From positions 1,922,001 through 1,986,000 of the forward strand of contig NZ_CP047173.1 of assembly GCF_009834185.1 (NCBI RefSeq): DNA of 64,000 bases, in the 5' to 3' direction. Below the pieces are notes generated by a model. The model was given only the letters and a program-made list of their open reading frames with translations. It was not told the origin of the DNA and ran no database searches. Made by a program: the position numbers and the translations under genes. Positions 16,497 to 25,746 of this stretch are shown here, piece by piece. Source of the DNA: Rathayibacter sp. VKM Ac-2760 (GTDB lineage Bacteria; Actinomycetota; Actinomycetes; Actinomycetales; Microbacteriaceae). Within the stretch, counting starts at the first letter, position 1. Each line of letters begins with the position of its first letter.

Positions 16497-16860
16497 GTGC
16501 CAAGGAGAGCGTGGCGCAGATCGTGCCGACCGCGAGTAGCAGCATTGCTGTGAGTAGGAGTGCTCGAAATGGTTCGCTGCGTTGGTGCAGTCGGATTTGC
16601 TGGGGGTCGTCCTTGCGGTAGTACAGGGGCTGCTGATCGATGTCGACCCCCATTAGGGGGTCGCCGGGTGCGAGTGGTCGGGTGTGGGTGATGCCGTCCT
16701 CGGTGATCCAGTGCAGCGCGCGCGGAGGGCCTTCCTTGATGGAAGCGGTCGTCTGGATCCAGCGGCCGTCGATCGTGAGGGCGAGGAGGGCCGAGAGAAG
16801 GCTTGCCGCGCCGAAAGGGATGGTGACGAAGGAGAGAGCGTCGAGGACCAGCTCGGCCAT
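16480..16860 (-). CDS. Two-helix membrane protein, unknown
   Basis: 126 residues. An N-terminal helix (about 5-30) and a C-terminal helix (about 100-124) flank a soluble middle beginning DGRWIQTTASIKEGP. The protein is not recognised, but the layout, with a charged loop and LYYRKDDP before the second helix, suggests a small membrane-anchored sensor or accessory subunit. The ATG has GAAAGGA 8 bases upstream. Its 3' end overlaps the IS110 transposase stop region, so its last residues may have been changed by the insertion. It lies downstream of the kdp operon. Confidence 0.6.
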   Translation of the reverse strand: MAELVLDALSFVTIPFGAASLLSALLALTIDGRWIQTTASIKEGPPRALHWITEDGITHTRPLAPGDPLMGVDIDQQPLYYRKDDPQQIRLHQRSEPFRALLLTAMLLLAVGTICATLSLALTLLH

Positions 16861-16975
16861 GCTCGGTGTCCTTTCACCGGTTCGGCTCGCGCACCGGGGT
16901 GGGAATCTAGGAGGCGACGCTCCTCGGACGAGAGCTCGTGTGTGAACACCTCGGTACTTGTCTGAGCTTTAAGGG

Positions 16976-17461
16976 TCAGAACATCTCGGCGAGAACGGCT
17001 GCGCGGATCCCGTCTGGGCTGATGTCGCCCGCATCTAGGGTGATGGATCCACTGAGACGCACGGGGTGTTCGAGATAGGCGAGGACGGCGGCGGCGATGT
17101 CCGCGGAGTCAAAGCGGGGTGAGCCGATGCCGATGACGGAGGTGTCGGTGGCGGCGCCGGTGCGGGCGTGTTCCTCGATGCGGTTGCAGAGCCGATCGAG
17201 GGCTCGCCGATCGGCGGGGCACCAATTTCCAGCGCCGTCCAGGAGTACGAGGACGGTACTCGCGACGGGTAGATCGGCGACAGTAGCACCCGACGGCCAG
17301 GTAGGTCGCAGCGCGTGCGGGCGGATTCTGGTGGTGCGAAGGGCCCAGACGCAGGCGGGCTTGAGGGGGTGTGGACTTCGATTGAGCGCAGTGCCGAGGG
17401 CGAGGAGAAGGGTGTCTGCGTCCCCGGTGAGATCGACTTTGGCTGAGAGGTGTGCGCTCAT
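16976..17461 (-). CDS. Unknown protein translationally coupled to kdpE
   Basis: 161 residues, not recognised. It has no membrane segments. The first half contains an Arg-rich, Pro-rich stretch (TTRIRPHALRPTWPSG), the middle a strand-like VASTVLVLLDGAGNW, and the end SGSITLDAGDISPDGIRA. The ATG overlaps the kdpE stop (ATGA), so it is made with the Kdp regulators. It could be an accessory regulator of potassium uptake, but that is inference from position alone. Confidence 0.6.
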   Translation of the reverse strand: MSAHLSAKVDLTGDADTLLLALGTALNRSPHPLKPACVWALRTTRIRPHALRPTWPSGATVADLPVASTVLVLLDGAGNWCPADRRALDRLCNRIEEHARTGAATDTSVIGIGSPRFDSADIAAAVLAYLEHPVRLSGSITLDAGDISPDGIRAAVLAEMF

Positions 17462-18183
17462 TGCTCCGGTGCCGCGCCGGTCACGGGCGCGACGGGGTCG
17501 CCGGGGACGAAGCGGTAGCCCATCCCTGATTCGGTGAGCAGGAAGCGGGGGTGGGAGGGCTCGGGCTCGAGCTTCTTGCGCAGTTGGGCGATGTAGAGCC
17601 GGAGGTAGCCGGTGTCGGTGGTGTGGCTGGGGCCCCAGATATCGTGCAACAGGGTCTGGCGGGTGACGAGCTTGCCAGGGTTGCGGATCAGCAGCTCGAG
17701 GACCTGCCATTCGGTGGGGGTGAGTCGGACCGCGACGGTGCTGTCGGGAGTGCGCCGGGTGACGACCTTGGCGGTGAGGTCGACGACGTGGTCGCCGACG
17801 ACGACGAGCGAGTCGGTCTCCAGGGTGTTCAGTCGCCGGGTGAGGGCGCGGATGCGGGCGAGCAGCTCCTCCATGGAGAAGGGCTTCGTGACGTAGTCGT
17901 CGGCTCCGGCGTCGAGGGCGTCGACCTTGTCGGCGGCGCCGGTGCGGCCGGAGACGACGAGGATCGGGGCGGTGCTCCAGCCGCGCAGGCCGTGGATCAC
18001 GTCGATGCCGTCGAGTTCGGGCATGCCCAGGTCGAGCATGTACAGGTCGGGGTGGTGCTCGACGGCGAGGTTGATGGCGGCGGTGCCGTTCTCGGCGGTG
18101 ATGACGTCGTAGCCGCGGGCGCTGAGGGTGATGCGGAGGGCACGGAGCAGCTGCGCGTCGTCGTCGGCGATGAGGATCTTCAT
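17458..18183 (-). CDS. kdpE: KdpE response regulator
   Basis: 241 residues. The receiver domain has the acidic cluster DDD near the N-terminus, the phosphorylatable Asp in YMLDLGMPE (about residue 51) and the Lys of VTKPF. The C-terminal OmpR/PhoB winged helix contains LTPTEWQVLELLIRNPGKLV and the recognition segment TGYLRLYIAQLRKKLE. KdpE is phosphorylated by KdpD and activates the potassium-ATPase operon. The ATG follows GGAGACC and overlaps the kdpD stop by 4 bases. A 20-residue Pro/Ala tail extends past the usual C-terminus. Confidence 0.95.
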   Translation of the reverse strand: MKILIADDDAQLLRALRITLSARGYDVITAENGTAAINLAVEHHPDLYMLDLGMPELDGIDVIHGLRGWSTAPILVVSGRTGAADKVDALDAGADDYVTKPFSMEELLARIRALTRRLNTLETDSLVVVGDHVVDLTAKVVTRRTPDSTVAVRLTPTEWQVLELLIRNPGKLVTRQTLLHDIWGPSHTTDTGYLRLYIAQLRKKLEPEPSHPRFLLTESGMGYRFVPGDPVAPVTGAAPEQ

Positions 18184-20675
18184 CGGGAGGTCTCCTGGTG
18201 AGGCGTGGTCGGGGCGAGGGGGAGAGTGATGACCATCGTCAGTCCTCCGCCGGGTGTGTCCTCGGTGTCCAGCGTGCCGCCCATCCCCTCGGTGAATCCC
18301 TTGGAGAGGGCGAGGCCCAGGCCCAGGCCGGTGGTGTTGTCGGTGTCGCCGAGGCGCTGGAACGGGACGAACACGTCGGCGCGGCGCTCCGGAGCGATTC
18401 CCGGTCCGTGGTCGGTGACCCGGATCTGGAGCGTGTTCCCGAAGCCGCTGGTCGAGATCCGCACGCGCGTGTCCGGCGGGGAGTGGCGGGTGGCGTTGGC
18501 GAGGAGATTGACGACCACCCGCTGTAGCAGCCCGGCGTCGGCGAGAGCCGGCGGCAGGTCCAGATCGAGGTCGAGGTCGAGGTCCGCCGGTCCGAGATCG
18601 AGTTCGTCGATCGCGGGGAGGACGACGTCAGAGGCATCGACGGGCGCGAGCGACACGGCGAGCACACCGGCTTGGAGTCGGGTGACGTCGAGGAGGTTGG
18701 TGACCAGGTCCGCGAGGGTGGTGAGGCTCTCGTCGGCTGTGGCGAGGAGCTCCTCCCGGTCCGCGGTGCTCCACGTGATGTCGGTGGAGCGCAGTCCGCT
18801 GATCGCGGCGGTCGCGGCGGCGAGGGGCCGGCGCAGATCGTGGCTGACGGCGGAGAGCAGGGCACTGCGCACTCGGTCGGTCTCGGCGAGGGGAGCGAGC
18901 TCGCTGGCGGTCTCGCTGAGGTCCTCGTGCTCCAGCGCGGCGTCGAGCTGCGCGGCGACGACGGACAGCAGGCGTCGTTCTCCGGCGCCGACGGTTCGCC
19001 CGTGCAGCTCGAGGGCGGCGGTGGTGCCGACGGGGATGGTCTCGTGGTCGCCTCCGGGTTCGCCGTCCGACCCCAGGAGCTCGGAGTCGCGCATCAGGCG
19101 GACTCCGGTGAGCCCGAACGCCTCGCGGGCGCGCTCGAGGATGGCCTGCAGTGCCCCTTGGCCGCGGATGACGCCTCCGGCGATCGTGGCGAGCAGCTCG
19201 GCCTCGGCGCTCGCACGTTTGGCGGAGCGCGCCCGTCGTGCGGCTCGATCGACGACGGCGCTGACGAGAACGGCATTGGCGATGTAGAGGAGGAGAGCGA
19301 GCGCGTGCAGAGGTTCGTCGACGGTGACGGTGTAGAGCGGGTCGACGAAGAAGAAGTCGAGGGTGAGCCCGGACAGCACGGCGGCGAAGAGCGCCGGTCC
19401 GATACCGCCGACGAGGGCGACGAGGACGACGAGGACCTGGTAGGCGAGGACGTCGCTGGTGATCGACTCGTCGCTGCGGAAGGAGGCGAGCAGCCAGGTC
19501 AGCAGCGGCCCGCCGACGAGGGCGAGCGCGAGACCGAGGATGCGACGTTTCACGGTCAGAGCGCCGCCGAGCCGGGGCAGGGTCGGCGATCGGCCGGCGG
19601 AGGCGTGATTGACGATGTGGACGTCGATCTTCCCCGATTCCCGGATGACGGTCGCCCCGATCCCGGGGCCGGTCAGCGCCGCGGCGAGCCGGCTGCGACG
19701 GCTGACGCCGATGACGAGCTGGGTCGCGTTGACGGACCGGGCGAACTCGACCAGGGCAGTGGGGACGTCCTCGCCGACGACCTGGTGGTAGCTGCCGCCG
19801 AGGGTGTCGACGAGGGCACGCTGCTCAGCGAGCACCTCCGGGCGCGCCGCGCGGAGGCCGTCCTGGCTGGTGACGTGCACGGCGAGCAGCTCGCCACCCG
19901 CCGATCGAGCAGCGATACGGGCTCCTCGACGCAGCAGGGTCTCGCCTTCCGGGCCGCCGGTGAGGGTGACGACGACCCGTTCGCGTGCTTCCCACTTGCT
20001 GTCGATGCCGTGCTCGATGCGGTAGTTCTTCAGCGCGGAGTCGACCTCGTCGGCGAGCCACAGCAGGGCGAGTTCGCGCAGTGCGGTGAGGTTGCCGAGC
20101 CGGAAGTAGTTCGAGAGAGCGGCATCGATGCGCTCAGAGGGATAGACGCGGCCCGCTGCGAGCCGGTCGCGCAGCGCCTGGGGGGCGAGGTCGACGACTT
20201 CGATCTGGTCGGCGCTGCGGAGGATCGCGTCGGGGATCGTCTCGCGTTGCGGGACTCCGGTGATCTGCTGGACGACGTCGTTGAGCGACTCGATGTGCTG
20301 GATGTTGACCGTGGAGACGACGTCGATCCCGGCGTCCAGCAGCGTCTGGACGTCCTGCCAGCGCTTGTCGTGGGCGGAGCCTGGCGCGTTCGTGTGCGCG
20401 AGCTCGTCGACGAGCGCGATATCCGGGCGGCGGGTGAGGACGGCGTCGAGGTCCATCTCCGCCAGCTGCACCCCGCGGTGCTCGAACGCGGTCCGGGGGA
20501 CCACCTCGAGGCCCGTCACCATCGCGGCGGTCGCCGCGCGGCCGTGGGTCTCGACGAAGGCGACGACGACGTCGCGGCCCTCGCTGCGCAGGCGCCGTCC
20601 CTCCTCGAGCATCTCGTAGGTCTTGCCGACGCCCGGGGCGGCGCCCAGCAGCACTCGGAGCCGCCCCGTCTTCAT
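18180..20675 (-). CDS. kdpD: KdpD sensor histidine kinase
   Basis: 831 residues. The N-terminal KdpD domain has a Walker A motif (GAAPGVGKT, about 11-19) and the family motif VDELAHTN (about 89-96). A USP-like domain spans about 245-365. A DUF4118 block of four closely spaced transmembrane helices follows at about 385-490, then a GAF-like linker. The kinase core has the phospho-acceptor His in VSHDLRRPL (about 609) and the ATP site motif TGLGLGLALSKGF near 785. It senses potassium limitation and turgor and controls KdpE. It starts 7 bases after kdpC and overlaps kdpE by 4. Confidence 0.96.
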   Translation of the reverse strand: MKTGRLRVLLGAAPGVGKTYEMLEEGRRLRSEGRDVVVAFVETHGRAATAAMVTGLEVVPRTAFEHRGVQLAEMDLDAVLTRRPDIALVDELAHTNAPGSAHDKRWQDVQTLLDAGIDVVSTVNIQHIESLNDVVQQITGVPQRETIPDAILRSADQIEVVDLAPQALRDRLAAGRVYPSERIDAALSNYFRLGNLTALRELALLWLADEVDSALKNYRIEHGIDSKWEARERVVVTLTGGPEGETLLRRGARIAARSAGGELLAVHVTSQDGLRAARPEVLAEQRALVDTLGGSYHQVVGEDVPTALVEFARSVNATQLVIGVSRRSRLAAALTGPGIGATVIRESGKIDVHIVNHASAGRSPTLPRLGGALTVKRRILGLALALVGGPLLTWLLASFRSDESITSDVLAYQVLVVLVALVGGIGPALFAAVLSGLTLDFFFVDPLYTVTVDEPLHALALLLYIANAVLVSAVVDRAARRARSAKRASAEAELLATIAGGVIRGQGALQAILERAREAFGLTGVRLMRDSELLGSDGEPGGDHETIPVGTTAALELHGRTVGAGERRLLSVVAAQLDAALEHEDLSETASELAPLAETDRVRSALLSAVSHDLRRPLAAATAAISGLRSTDITWSTADREELLATADESLTTLADLVTNLLDVTRLQAGVLAVSLAPVDASDVVLPAIDELDLGPADLDLDLDLDLPPALADAGLLQRVVVNLLANATRHSPPDTRVRISTSGFGNTLQIRVTDHGPGIAPERRADVFVPFQRLGDTDNTTGLGLGLALSKGFTEGMGGTLDTEDTPGGGLTMVITLPLAPTTPHQETSR

Positions 20676-20682
20676 CGTCGCC

Positions 20683-21291
20683 TCAGCTCGCCGACGCAGC
20701 GAGCGCGATGTTCAGTTCCAGCACGTTGACGGTCTCCTCGCCCAGGAACCCCAGGTCACGTCCCTGCGTGTGCTCGGCGACGAGGGAGCGCACGCTCTCC
20801 TCGGAGAGCCCACGAGCCTCGGCGACGCGGGCGACCTGCAGCTCGGCGTAGGCCGGGCTGATATGCGGGTCCAAGCCCGAAGCGGAGGCGGTGAGGGCGT
20901 CGGCGGGGACCTCGGTCGGGTCGACTCCGTTGAACTCCGCGATCGCGGCGCGACGTTCCTCGATCGACGCGACGAGGTCCTCGTTCTCCGGGCCGAGGTT
21001 GGAGCCGCTGGAGGCGCTCGCGTCGTAGCCGTCGCCCGCGGCGGAGGGCCGGGACTGGAACCACTCGGGCAGCGGATTGCCGTCGGCGTCCGTGAAGGAC
21101 TGGCCGATGAGGCTCGAGCCGACGGTCTCGCCGTTCACGGAGAGGGTGGAACCGTTCGCCTGGCCGGCGAAGGCGACCTGGCCCACGGCGGTGATCGCGA
21201 GGGGGTAGAGGATGCCGAGGGCGACGGTGAGCACGAGCATGGCCCGGAGGGCGACTGCGTACTGCCGGAGCCCGGCGCGGGTGGGATTCAT
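20683..21291 (-). CDS. kdpC: Potassium-transporting ATPase subunit KdpC
   Basis: 202 residues, normal length. One N-terminal transmembrane helix (about 16-38) precedes the exported domain with the KdpC motifs GSSLIGQSF, WFQSRPSA, SGSNLGPENEDL, then GLDPHISPAYAELQVARVA. KdpC associates with KdpA and KdpB in the membrane and stabilises ATP-driven potassium uptake. It lies 44 bases after kdpB and 7 before kdpD, in the usual order. Confidence 0.96.
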   Translation of the reverse strand: MNPTRAGLRQYAVALRAMLVLTVALGILYPLAITAVGQVAFAGQANGSTLSVNGETVGSSLIGQSFTDADGNPLPEWFQSRPSAAGDGYDASASSGSNLGPENEDLVASIEERRAAIAEFNGVDPTEVPADALTASASGLDPHISPAYAELQVARVAEARGLSEESVRSLVAEHTQGRDLGFLGEETVNVLELNIALAASAS

Positions 21292-21335
21292 GACGGGGAC
21301 TGCTTTCTGCTGACGAATGTCGAGAACGTGATCGG

Positions 21336-23501
21336 CTAGAAGCCGGGGATGAGGGAGACGACGAGGTCGATCAGCTTGATCCCGATGAACGGCGCGATCA
21401 CGCCGCCGAGCCCGTAGACGAGGAGGTTGCGGCTGAGGACCTTGGAGGCGCTGAGCGCGCGGTAGGCGACGCCGCGCAGGGCCAGCGGGATCAGGACGAT
21501 GATGATGATCGCGTTGAAGATGATCGCTGAGAGGATCGCTGAGGCGGGCGAGTGCAGCTGCATCACGTTCAGCACGGCGAGTCCTGGGAACACGCCGGCG
21601 AACATCGCGGGGATGATCGCGAAGTACTTGGCGATGTCGTTGGCGATCGAGAACGTGGTGAGCGCTCCGCGGGTGATCAGGAGCTGCTTGCCGATCCGCA
21701 CGATGTCGATGAGCTTGGTCGGGTCGGAGTCGAGGTCGACCATGTTGCCGGCCTCCTTCGCCGCCGACGTGCCCGTGTTCATCGCCACACCCACGTCGGC
21801 CTGCGCGAGAGCCGGAGCGTCGTTCGTGCCGTCACCCGTCATCGCGACGAGGTTGCCGCCCTCCTGCTCCTTGCGGATGTAGGCGAGCTTCTGCTCGGGC
21901 GTGGCCTCGGCGAGGTAATCGTCGACGCCGGCCTCCGCCGCGATGGCCTTCGCGGTGAGGGGGTTGTCGCCGGTGATCATGACGGTGCGGATACCCATCG
22001 CGCGCAGGTCCGCGAAGCGCTCCTTGAGCCCCTCCTTGACGACGTCCTTGAGGTGGACGACGCCGAGGATCCGGCCGACGCCGCGGGCGTCCTTGACGGC
22101 GACGACCAGCGGCGTGCCTCCGCTCTCGGAGATGCGGTGGACTTGCTCGTCGAGCTCGGCGACCACGGTGCTCGCGAGACGAGCGTCGCTCTCGAGCCAG
22201 GCGGTGACCGCTGAGCCGGCGCCCTTGCGGATCATGGAGCCGTCGGTGAAGTCGAGCCCGCTCATGCGCGTCTGGGCGGTGAAGGGGACGATCTCGGCCG
22301 AGAGGACCTCGCTCGCGAGAGCGTCCTGGTGGACCCCCTTCGTCGCGGCGAGGTCGACGATCGACTTGCCCTCGGGAGTGGGATCGCTGAGGGAGGAGGA
22401 CGCGGCGGCGCGGATCAGCTCGGCCTCGTCAGCGCTGTCGACGGGCACGAACTCGGTGGCGCGCCGGTTGCCGTAGGTGATCGTGCCGGTTTTGTCGAGC
22501 AGCAGCGTGGTGACGTCGCCCGCCGCTTCGACGGCACGGCCGGACATGGCGAGCACGTTGCGCTGCACGAGCCGGTCCATGCCGGCGATGCCGATCGCGG
22601 AGAGCAGCGCGCCGATGGTGGTCGGGATGAGGCAGACCAGCAGAGCGACGAGCACCGGGACGCTCACGGGAGCGGCGGCGTAGGACGCGATCGGGTTCAG
22701 CGTAAGTGTGACGACGAGGAACACGATGGACAGGCTCGCGAGCAGGATGTTCAGCGCGATCTCGTTCGGCGTCTTCTGCCGCGAGGCGCCCTCGACCAGC
22801 CCGATCATCCGGTCGACGAAGGTCTCGCCCGGCTTCGAGGTGATGCGCACGACGATCCGGTCGGAGAGCACGCGGGTGCCGCCGGTGACGGCGCTGCGGT
22901 CGCCGCCCGACTCGCGCACGACCGGCGCGGACTCTCCGGTGATCGCCGACTCATCGACGGAGGCGATGCCCCAGACGATGTCGCCGTCGCCGGGGATCAG
23001 GTCGCCGGCCTCGACGACCACGTGATCGCCCAGCTGCAGATCGGCGGAGGACACCTCGCGCACCTGGCCGTGAGTGGCAGCGCCGTCTCCGGCGCGGTAC
23101 TCGGCCAGGCGGCGCGCCATGGTACTCGTGCGGGTCTGCCGCAGGCTGTCGGCCTGCGCCTTGCCGCGGCCCTCGGCGACCGACTCCGCGAGGTTCGCGA
23201 AGACGACGGTCGCCCAGAGCCAGAGCGCGATGCCCCAGGTGAAGGAGACAGGCACGGGGGCGCCGCCGGACTCCTGCGCTCCGCCCAGGAACGGCTCGGC
23301 GATCGCGAGGACCGTGGTGAGCGCGGCGCCGACCTCGACGAGGAACATGACGGGGTTGCGCACCATCAGGCGCGGGTCGAGCTTGCGGAACGCTCCGGGG
23401 AGCGCGGCGAGGATCTGCTCGAGGCTGAACGCGGACGCGCCGCGCTTCGGCGACTTCTCGCGGTCGGGGGAAGGGGCGGGTTTGTCGAGAGTCGTGGTCA
23501 T
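21336..23501 (-). CDS. kdpB: Potassium-transporting P-type ATPase subunit KdpB
   Basis: 721 residues. It carries the full P-type ATPase set: the actuator motif TGES (about residue 190, including the regulatory Ser of KdpB), the phosphorylation motif DKTGT (about 336), MTGDGTNDAPALAQAD in the hinge, and VDLDSDPTKLIDIV near the end. KdpB hydrolyses ATP and, with KdpA, moves K+ into the cell at very high affinity. The ATG begins 4 bases after the kdpA stop. The N-terminal 45 residues are a charged extension before the first helix. Confidence 0.97.
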   Translation of the reverse strand: MTTTLDKPAPSPDREKSPKRGASAFSLEQILAALPGAFRKLDPRLMVRNPVMFLVEVGAALTTVLAIAEPFLGGAQESGGAPVPVSFTWGIALWLWATVVFANLAESVAEGRGKAQADSLRQTRTSTMARRLAEYRAGDGAATHGQVREVSSADLQLGDHVVVEAGDLIPGDGDIVWGIASVDESAITGESAPVVRESGGDRSAVTGGTRVLSDRIVVRITSKPGETFVDRMIGLVEGASRQKTPNEIALNILLASLSIVFLVVTLTLNPIASYAAAPVSVPVLVALLVCLIPTTIGALLSAIGIAGMDRLVQRNVLAMSGRAVEAAGDVTTLLLDKTGTITYGNRRATEFVPVDSADEAELIRAAASSSLSDPTPEGKSIVDLAATKGVHQDALASEVLSAEIVPFTAQTRMSGLDFTDGSMIRKGAGSAVTAWLESDARLASTVVAELDEQVHRISESGGTPLVVAVKDARGVGRILGVVHLKDVVKEGLKERFADLRAMGIRTVMITGDNPLTAKAIAAEAGVDDYLAEATPEQKLAYIRKEQEGGNLVAMTGDGTNDAPALAQADVGVAMNTGTSAAKEAGNMVDLDSDPTKLIDIVRIGKQLLITRGALTTFSIANDIAKYFAIIPAMFAGVFPGLAVLNVMQLHSPASAILSAIIFNAIIIIVLIPLALRGVAYRALSASKVLSRNLLVYGLGGVIAPFIGIKLIDLVVSLIPGF

Positions 23502-23505
23502 GGCG

Positions 23506-25179
23506 TTACTGGAGTCCTTCTGCGAGGGGTCCGAGTGCGAGCACGGGGAAGTAGGTGAGTGCGGTGACGATCACGGTGACGCCCACGAGCAAGCCGACGA
23601 ACTGCGGCCGGTGAGTGGGCAACGTGCCCGCGGTCGACGGAGTCGAGCCCTGCTTCGCGAGCGAACCGGCCAGCGCCAGCACCATCACGATCGGCAGGAA
23701 CCGGCCGAGCAGCATCGCGACGCCGAGCGCCGTGTTGAACCAGGGCGTGTTCGCGGTGAGGCCGGCGAAGGCCGAGCCGTTGTTGTTCGAGGCCGAGGTG
23801 AAGGCGTAGAGCACCTCCGAGAGGCCGTGCAGCCCCGGGTTCCAGATCGAGGTGCTCTCGACGTCGGCGCGCACCGCGGGGATCGCGAAGCTCAGCGCCG
23901 TGCCGGCCAGCACCAGGGTCGGGGTGATCAGGATGTAGATGCTCGCGAGCTTGATCTCGTACGGGCCGAGCTTCTTCCCCAGGTACTCGGGGGTCCGGCC
24001 CACGAGCAGGCCGCCGATGAACACCGCGAGGATCGCGAGGACGAGCATCCCGTAGAGACCCGAGCCGACGCCGCCGGGGGCGACCTCGCCGAGCATCATG
24101 TTCAGCATCGGCAGCATCCCGCCGAGGGCCGTGTAGGAGTCGTGCATCGAGTTGACGGCACCGGTCGAGGTCAGCGTGCTGGTCGCCCCGAACAGCGTCG
24201 AGCCGGCGATACCGAACCGCGTCTCCTTACCCTCCATTGCACCGCCGGCGGCCTGCGGGGCGCCGCCGTTCCCGGCGAGCTCGAGCAAGGTGAGGGCGGT
24301 GAGGGACACGAGGAAGATCGTGGCCATGGCGGCGAGGATCGCGTAGCCCTGCTTCGCGTTGCCGACCATCCGCCCGAAGGTGCGGGGGAGGGAGAACGGG
24401 ATCGCCAGCATCAGGATCACCTGCAGCAGGCTGGTCCACGCCGTGGGGTTCTCGAACGGGTGCGACGAGTTGGCGTTGAAGAAGCCGCCGCCGTTGGTGC
24501 CGAGTATCTTGATCGCCTCTTGCGACGCGACCGGCCCGCCGGGGATGCTCTGCGTTCCGTCGGTCAGGGTCGTGACGTCGGTGAATCCAGCGAAGTTCTG
24601 GATGACGCCGCCGGCCAGGAGGAGGATCGCGCTCACGACAGCCATCGGCAGGAGGAGGCGCAGAGTGCCCCGGGTGAGGTCGACCCAGAAGTTGCCGATC
24701 GACTCGCTGTTGCGGCGCGCGAACCCGCGCACCAGCGCGATCGCGATGGCGATGCCGACGCCGGCGGAGACGAAGTTCTGCACGGCCAGACCGATGAGCT
24801 GAACGCTGTAGCCCATGGTCGTGTCGGGCGAGTACGACTGCCAGTTGGTGTTGGTGACGAACGAGACCGCGGTGTTGAACGAGAGGCCCTCGGGGATCGC
24901 GGGGAATCCGAGCGAGTAGGGGAGGACCGCTTGCGCGCGCTGGATCGCGTAGACGAAGAGGACGCCGATGAGCGAGAAAGCGAGCACGCCGCGCAGGTAG
25001 GCCTGCCAGCTCTGCTCGGCGCGCGAGTCGACGCCGATGAGGCGGTAGAAGCCGCGCTCGATCGCGAGGTCCTTCTTGGAGGAGTAGACGTGCGCCATGT
25101 AGTCACCGAGCGGGCGGTACAGGAGGACGAGGATCAGGGCGGCGGAGGCGACCTGCAGGATCGAGAGGAAGGTATCCAT
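23506..25179 (-). CDS. kdpA: Potassium-transporting ATPase subunit KdpA
   Basis: 557 residues, ten or more helices. It shows the four-fold potassium-channel-like pore elements of KdpA: NTAVSFVTNTNWQSY, KILGTNGGGFFNANSSHPFE and FTSASNNNGSAFAGL are all visible in order. KdpA selects K+ and passes it to KdpB. The ATG at 25179 shares one base with the stop of kdpF (TGATG), so translation is coupled. Confidence 0.97.
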   Translation of the reverse strand: MDTFLSILQVASAALILVLLYRPLGDYMAHVYSSKKDLAIERGFYRLIGVDSRAEQSWQAYLRGVLAFSLIGVLFVYAIQRAQAVLPYSLGFPAIPEGLSFNTAVSFVTNTNWQSYSPDTTMGYSVQLIGLAVQNFVSAGVGIAIAIALVRGFARRNSESIGNFWVDLTRGTLRLLLPMAVVSAILLLAGGVIQNFAGFTDVTTLTDGTQSIPGGPVASQEAIKILGTNGGGFFNANSSHPFENPTAWTSLLQVILMLAIPFSLPRTFGRMVGNAKQGYAILAAMATIFLVSLTALTLLELAGNGGAPQAAGGAMEGKETRFGIAGSTLFGATSTLTSTGAVNSMHDSYTALGGMLPMLNMMLGEVAPGGVGSGLYGMLVLAILAVFIGGLLVGRTPEYLGKKLGPYEIKLASIYILITPTLVLAGTALSFAIPAVRADVESTSIWNPGLHGLSEVLYAFTSASNNNGSAFAGLTANTPWFNTALGVAMLLGRFLPIVMVLALAGSLAKQGSTPSTAGTLPTHRPQFVGLLVGVTVIVTALTYFPVLALGPLAEGLQ

Positions 25180-25268
25180 CAGAAACGCTCCGGTTTCACG
25201 AGCGCGAAGCCGAGGTAGCCGATCGCGGCGATCGCGAGGATCGCGGCGAGGAAGTCGAAAACGATCAC
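25179..25268 (-). CDS. kdpF: KdpF, 29-residue membrane subunit
   Basis: A 30-codon gene beginning with GTG: VIVFDFLAAILAIAAIGYLG, then FALVKPERF and stop. It is one transmembrane helix followed by KPE(R/K)F, the hallmark of KdpF, and 29 residues is the usual size. The start overlaps the stop of the 49-residue gene upstream (GTGA), and its stop overlaps kdpA. KdpF stabilises the Kdp complex in the membrane. It is too short for ordinary ORF thresholds. Confidence 0.92.
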   Translation of the reverse strand: MIVFDFLAAILAIAAIGYLGFALVKPERF

Positions 25269-25414
25269 TTCACGTCCTCGCTGATCGCCGCGCGAGGGCC
25301 GGAAGTGCGCGGCGTGGGCGCGAGCTTCTCGACTCCCTTGGCGATGACGCCGACGAGCGCGAAGACGGCGAGGATGCCGATCACGTAGACAAGGTCAAGC
25401 ACGAAGTACTCCAT
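25265..25414 (-). CDS. Small one-helix membrane protein leading the kdp operon
   Basis: 49 residues: MEYFVLDLVYVIGILAVFAL, then VGVIAKGVEKLAP and a polar tail. One transmembrane helix followed by a positively charged GVEKL segment. Similar small proteins precede kdpF in other actinobacterial kdp operons as far as I recall. It overlaps kdpF by 4 bases, so it is part of the operon. The ATG at 25414 starts just before the helix; the longer frame reading adds a leader without support. Confidence 0.7.
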   Translation of the reverse strand: MEYFVLDLVYVIGILAVFALVGVIAKGVEKLAPTPRTSGPRAAISEDVK

Positions 25415-25430
25415 CCGGAGGCGGATGACA

Positions 25431-25446
25431 CTCACGGATGCGTGAG
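25431..25446 (-). promoter_or_regulatory. Hairpin/operator candidate upstream of kdp operon
   Basis: CTCACG and CGTGAG form a perfect 6-bp inverted repeat with a 4-base loop, 17 bases upstream of the first kdp-operon ATG. The 332-base gap 25415-25746 otherwise holds the divergent promoters of the kdp operon and the 25747 gene. I see no gene or recognisable riboswitch in it. The repeat could be a regulator site or a leader hairpin. Confidence 0.35.
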
Positions 25447-25746
25447 CGTCTGCCAGAGCTGGCACGAGCCCTGAGTAGACACCTGTTCTCACAGCGGTTT
25501 CGCGGCCCTAACGCATCCCATACACGTTCCTGGCAGAACCTGACGGCGTCCTAACAACGCCGACTCCCGCCCGGTCCGAGCCGGCTGTTGGTGAGGCGTG
25601 ATGATTCGACGGTTTCGTGTTCGGGTTGCGTCAGGACTTCACCGGCACGCTCGGAATCCGCGTAGACCGGTACGCATGAACTCCACATCCTCCGCCACTG
25701 CGGACCCGCTTCAACCCTGTTCGGCACGCGAGGGAAGTGTCCGGTC

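Noticed and set aside
18672..20729. 685-codon plus-strand frame opposite kdpD
   Set aside because: Pure antisense shadow of a well-defined gene; composition Gly/Asp/Glu/Val-rich without any motif.
25415..25746. ydaO/c-di-AMP riboswitch upstream of kdp
   Set aside because: I looked for the conserved ydaO core segments and could not find them; only a small hairpin is visible.
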